From: Chryseobacterium sp. LJ668
Lineage (GTDB): Bacteria > Bacteroidota > Bacteroidia > Flavobacteriales > Weeksellaceae
Direction of reading: 5' to 3'
NCBI RefSeq assembly: GCF_019613955.1
Contig: NZ_CP080443.1
Location: forward strand, 1,984,001-2,048,000
Length of the DNA stretch: 64,000 bases
The first letter of the stretch is position 1, and the number at the start of each line of letters is the position of its first letter. Below, piece after piece: positions 62,307 through 64,000 of the stretch. Below the pieces are notes generated by a model that was not told the DNA's origin, did not search any database, and was given only the letters and a program-made list of their open reading frames with translations. Both the position numbers and the translations under genes were made by a program.

Positions 62307-63233
62307 GTGAAAAATAAAAATTTGATTTCTGTTGTAGGTCCTACCGGAATTGGAAAAACGAGATTGGCAATTGATCTGGCAAAACATTTCAATACAGAAA
62401 TTGTCTCCTGCGATTCGCGACAGTTTTTTAAAGAAATGATCATCGGAACTGCTTCTCCTTCAGCAGAAGAACTGGCTGAGGCAACTCATCATTTTATAGG
62501 GAATCTTTCGGTTCAGGAATATTATTCTATCGGGCAATATGAGGAAGATGCCTTAAAAAAACTCAACGAACTTTTTGAAAAACACAATACCGTCATTTTA
62601 GTTGGTGGAAGTATGATGTACGAAAAAGCGGTCATAGAAGGTCTGAATGACCTGCCGGAAGCCAATGAAGAAAATCAAACTAAGCTGCAGGCAATTCTTG
62701 ATCATGAAGGAATTGATAAACTTCAGACAATGCTGAAAGAACTCGATCCGGAGTATTATTCTGTCGTAGATTTCCATAATCACAGAAGGCTTTTACGGGC
62801 AATTGATGTTATTTGGCAAACAAATAAAAAATATTCTGAATTGATTGCTGTTTCACAGGATTCAAGAGACTTTAATGTGATCCGGATCGGTATTGATGCC
62901 CCGAGGGAAAAGCTGTATGACAGAATCAACAGGAGAGTGGATATCATGATGGAGAAAGGTTTGTTGAATGAAGCTAAAGGTTTGGAGAAATTCAAACATT
63001 TGACGGCTTTGAATACGGTTGGATATGCCGAATTGTTTAAATATTTTGACGGAGAGTGGGATTTGGATTTTGCGGTTTCTGAAATCAAGAAAAACAGCCG
63101 AAGATATGCAAAACGCCAATTAACCTGGTATCGAAAGGCGGAAGATATTCATTATTTGCAAATGGGATATTCTGAAAAGGATTTTAATGATTTGATAGAA
63201 TTTATTTCTGCACAAAAAGAGTCAATAATTTAA
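62307..63233 (+). CDS. miaA: tRNA dimethylallyltransferase
   Basis: 308 residues: P-loop SVVGPTGIGKTRLA, CDSRQFFKEMIIGTASPS, RRLLRAIDVI and the C-terminal RRYAKRQLTWYRK. Adds a dimethylallyl group to A37. Start is GTG at 62307; no ATG upstream in frame. Confidence 0.95.
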   Translation: MKNKNLISVVGPTGIGKTRLAIDLAKHFNTEIVSCDSRQFFKEMIIGTASPSAEELAEATHHFIGNLSVQEYYSIGQYEEDALKKLNELFEKHNTVILVGGSMMYEKAVIEGLNDLPEANEENQTKLQAILDHEGIDKLQTMLKELDPEYYSVVDFHNHRRLLRAIDVIWQTNKKYSELIAVSQDSRDFNVIRIGIDAPREKLYDRINRRVDIMMEKGLLNEAKGLEKFKHLTALNTVGYAELFKYFDGEWDLDFAVSEIKKNSRRYAKRQLTWYRKAEDIHYLQMGYSEKDFNDLIEFISAQKESII

Positions 63234-63321
63234 TTTTGCTTTTGAATATTCTTCATTTAAGTTTTGTTTATTAAATTTACCTGAAAACCATTGGGTTCTA
63301 TTAATTTTAAATAAATTAATC

Positions 63322-63921
63322 ATGAAGAAAACATTTATTTCGAGCTTATTGCTGATTGTCCTTATTGCAATAGGTGTACGAATTTCCGCTCAAGAACTTA
63401 AGACTGTTACTCCGGCAAATTCCATTGAAAGTCTATTAGGCATTCCTTTACAATCAGAAATAAAAAGTACCGAAACTGTATTGATTTTGCTGCGTCATGC
63501 TGAAAAAGAAAATGTCGGGAATGATCCTGAATTAAGTGCTGATGGAAAAATGAGAGCAGAAGAATTAAAAAAAATATTAAAGAATGTGCATGTAGATGCT
63601 GTTTTTACAACTCCATTTAACCGTACGAGACAAACAGTGGCTCCGTTGGCAGCAGAAAAAAATCTTTTAATTAAAGAATACTCACCCAAAGAAACTCCAC
63701 AGCAATTCATAGAGAATATCATTGCACAGAATAGGGGGAAAGTAGTGGTTATTGTAGGGCATTCTAATACAATTCCTGAGATGGTAAAAATATTGAGTGA
63801 TAATACCATAGATCCAAAGATCAACGATGCTCAGTTTGACAATTTATTTGTGATTAAAAATTCATCGGTTTCGGGAACTGTGTCTGCTGTTCAGAAAAAA
63901 TTCGGGAAAACCACCCCATAA
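63322..63921 (+). CDS. Secreted histidine-phosphatase-family protein
   Basis: 199 residues: signal peptide (MKKTFISSLLLIVLIAIGVRISAQ), the RHG-type motif LLRHAEKE (catalytic His), RTRQTVAPL and the second His in VIVGHSNTIPEM. A phosphoglycerate-mutase-like phosphatase, probably periplasmic; substrate unknown. Confidence 0.9.
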   Translation: MKKTFISSLLLIVLIAIGVRISAQELKTVTPANSIESLLGIPLQSEIKSTETVLILLRHAEKENVGNDPELSADGKMRAEELKKILKNVHVDAVFTTPFNRTRQTVAPLAAEKNLLIKEYSPKETPQQFIENIIAQNRGKVVVIVGHSNTIPEMVKILSDNTIDPKINDAQFDNLFVIKNSSVSGTVSAVQKKFGKTTP

Positions 63922-63924
63922 TTT

Positions 63925-63952
63925 AATAAAAATGCGATCCCGAAAGACCGCA
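63925..63952 (-). terminator. Terminator of the minus-strand gene at the right edge
   Basis: TGCGGTC / GATCGCA hairpin with a T run on the minus strand. Confidence 0.7.
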
Positions 63953-63975
63953 CTTCAAACAATATAATTAATTTA

Positions 63976-64000
63976 CTACTTCCATCCGCCACCTAAAGCC
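63976..64000 (-). CDS. C-terminal end of a probable TolC-family outer-membrane protein (partial)
   Basis: Only the last seven codons are in the window: ALGGGWK and TAG. This ending is typical of the TolC/NodT outer-membrane efflux proteins of Bacteroidetes. The rest lies outside. Confidence 0.45.

Overview
The window looks like chromosome of a Flavobacteriia/Weeksellaceae bacterium, most like Chryseobacterium. I base this on AT-rich DNA, many upstream boxes of the Bacteroidetes form TAnnTTTG, two secreted proteins with type IX secretion C-terminal domains, a mevalonate-pathway HMG-CoA reductase, a deoxyhypusine-synthase-like enzyme, a TonB-dependent receptor and several SprA/TamB-type envelope proteins. 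The genus is recognition, not proof. I see no prophage, CRISPR array, transposase or replication origin. Most of the window is ordinary core genome in short operons on both strands.

Layout. 1-3425: a partial tamB-like gene and two near-identical tRNA-Gln units. 3523-7469: menE, arfB, an outer-membrane protein, a deoxyhypusine-synthase-like gene, a GC-rich intergenic repeat, a 48-residue gene and an alkyltransferase-like DNA repair gene. 7573-16246 (mostly minus): htpG, recA, a nested inverted-repeat element, an MpaB-type gene, sucC, DUF423, a 51-residue ORF and HMG-CoA reductase. 16445-22463: a radical-SAM/DUF4130 DNA-repair pair, pfkA-gapA, mscS and a 1-Cys peroxiredoxin. 22557-29525: envelope proteins, PepSY plus siderophore receptor, an oxidoreductase and an ABC-F protein. 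29638-38324: DUF1761, acetyltransferase, GH25 lysozyme, ndh-trmD, nuclease, Lrp-deoC, an 11-mer-repeat secreted protein and dusB. 38385-41197: a four-gene, fully overlapping operon behind a TPP riboswitch. 41267-49527: a SprA-like outer-membrane protein, two type IX cargo proteins and a pseudo-peptidase/barrel fusion. 49586-59086: fused pyrEF, YkvA, aroC-thioredoxin-TlpA, a membrane protein, a glycine-zipper lipoprotein, DUF3817, tRNA-Cys and folB-DUF4403-RDD. 59196-64000: nadA with a duplicated 3' end, gmk, yicC, miaA, a histidine phosphatase and the tail of a probable TolC-family gene.

The most notable system is the TPP-riboswitch operon: methyltransferase, AIR-synthase/ThiL-like ATPase, divergent ThiE-like barrel and a Trm112-like protein. 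None of these is a standard thiamine-synthesis set, and both the ThiE-like and Trm112-like proteins have altered key residues. Other points worth checking are the radical-SAM/DUF4130 pair, a 374-bp segment bounded by copies of the nadA 3' end, a perfect GC-rich palindrome core present at two loci, an 11-residue-repeat secreted protein between twin terminators, and three genes whose -7 boxes sit only 4-6 nt before the start codon.
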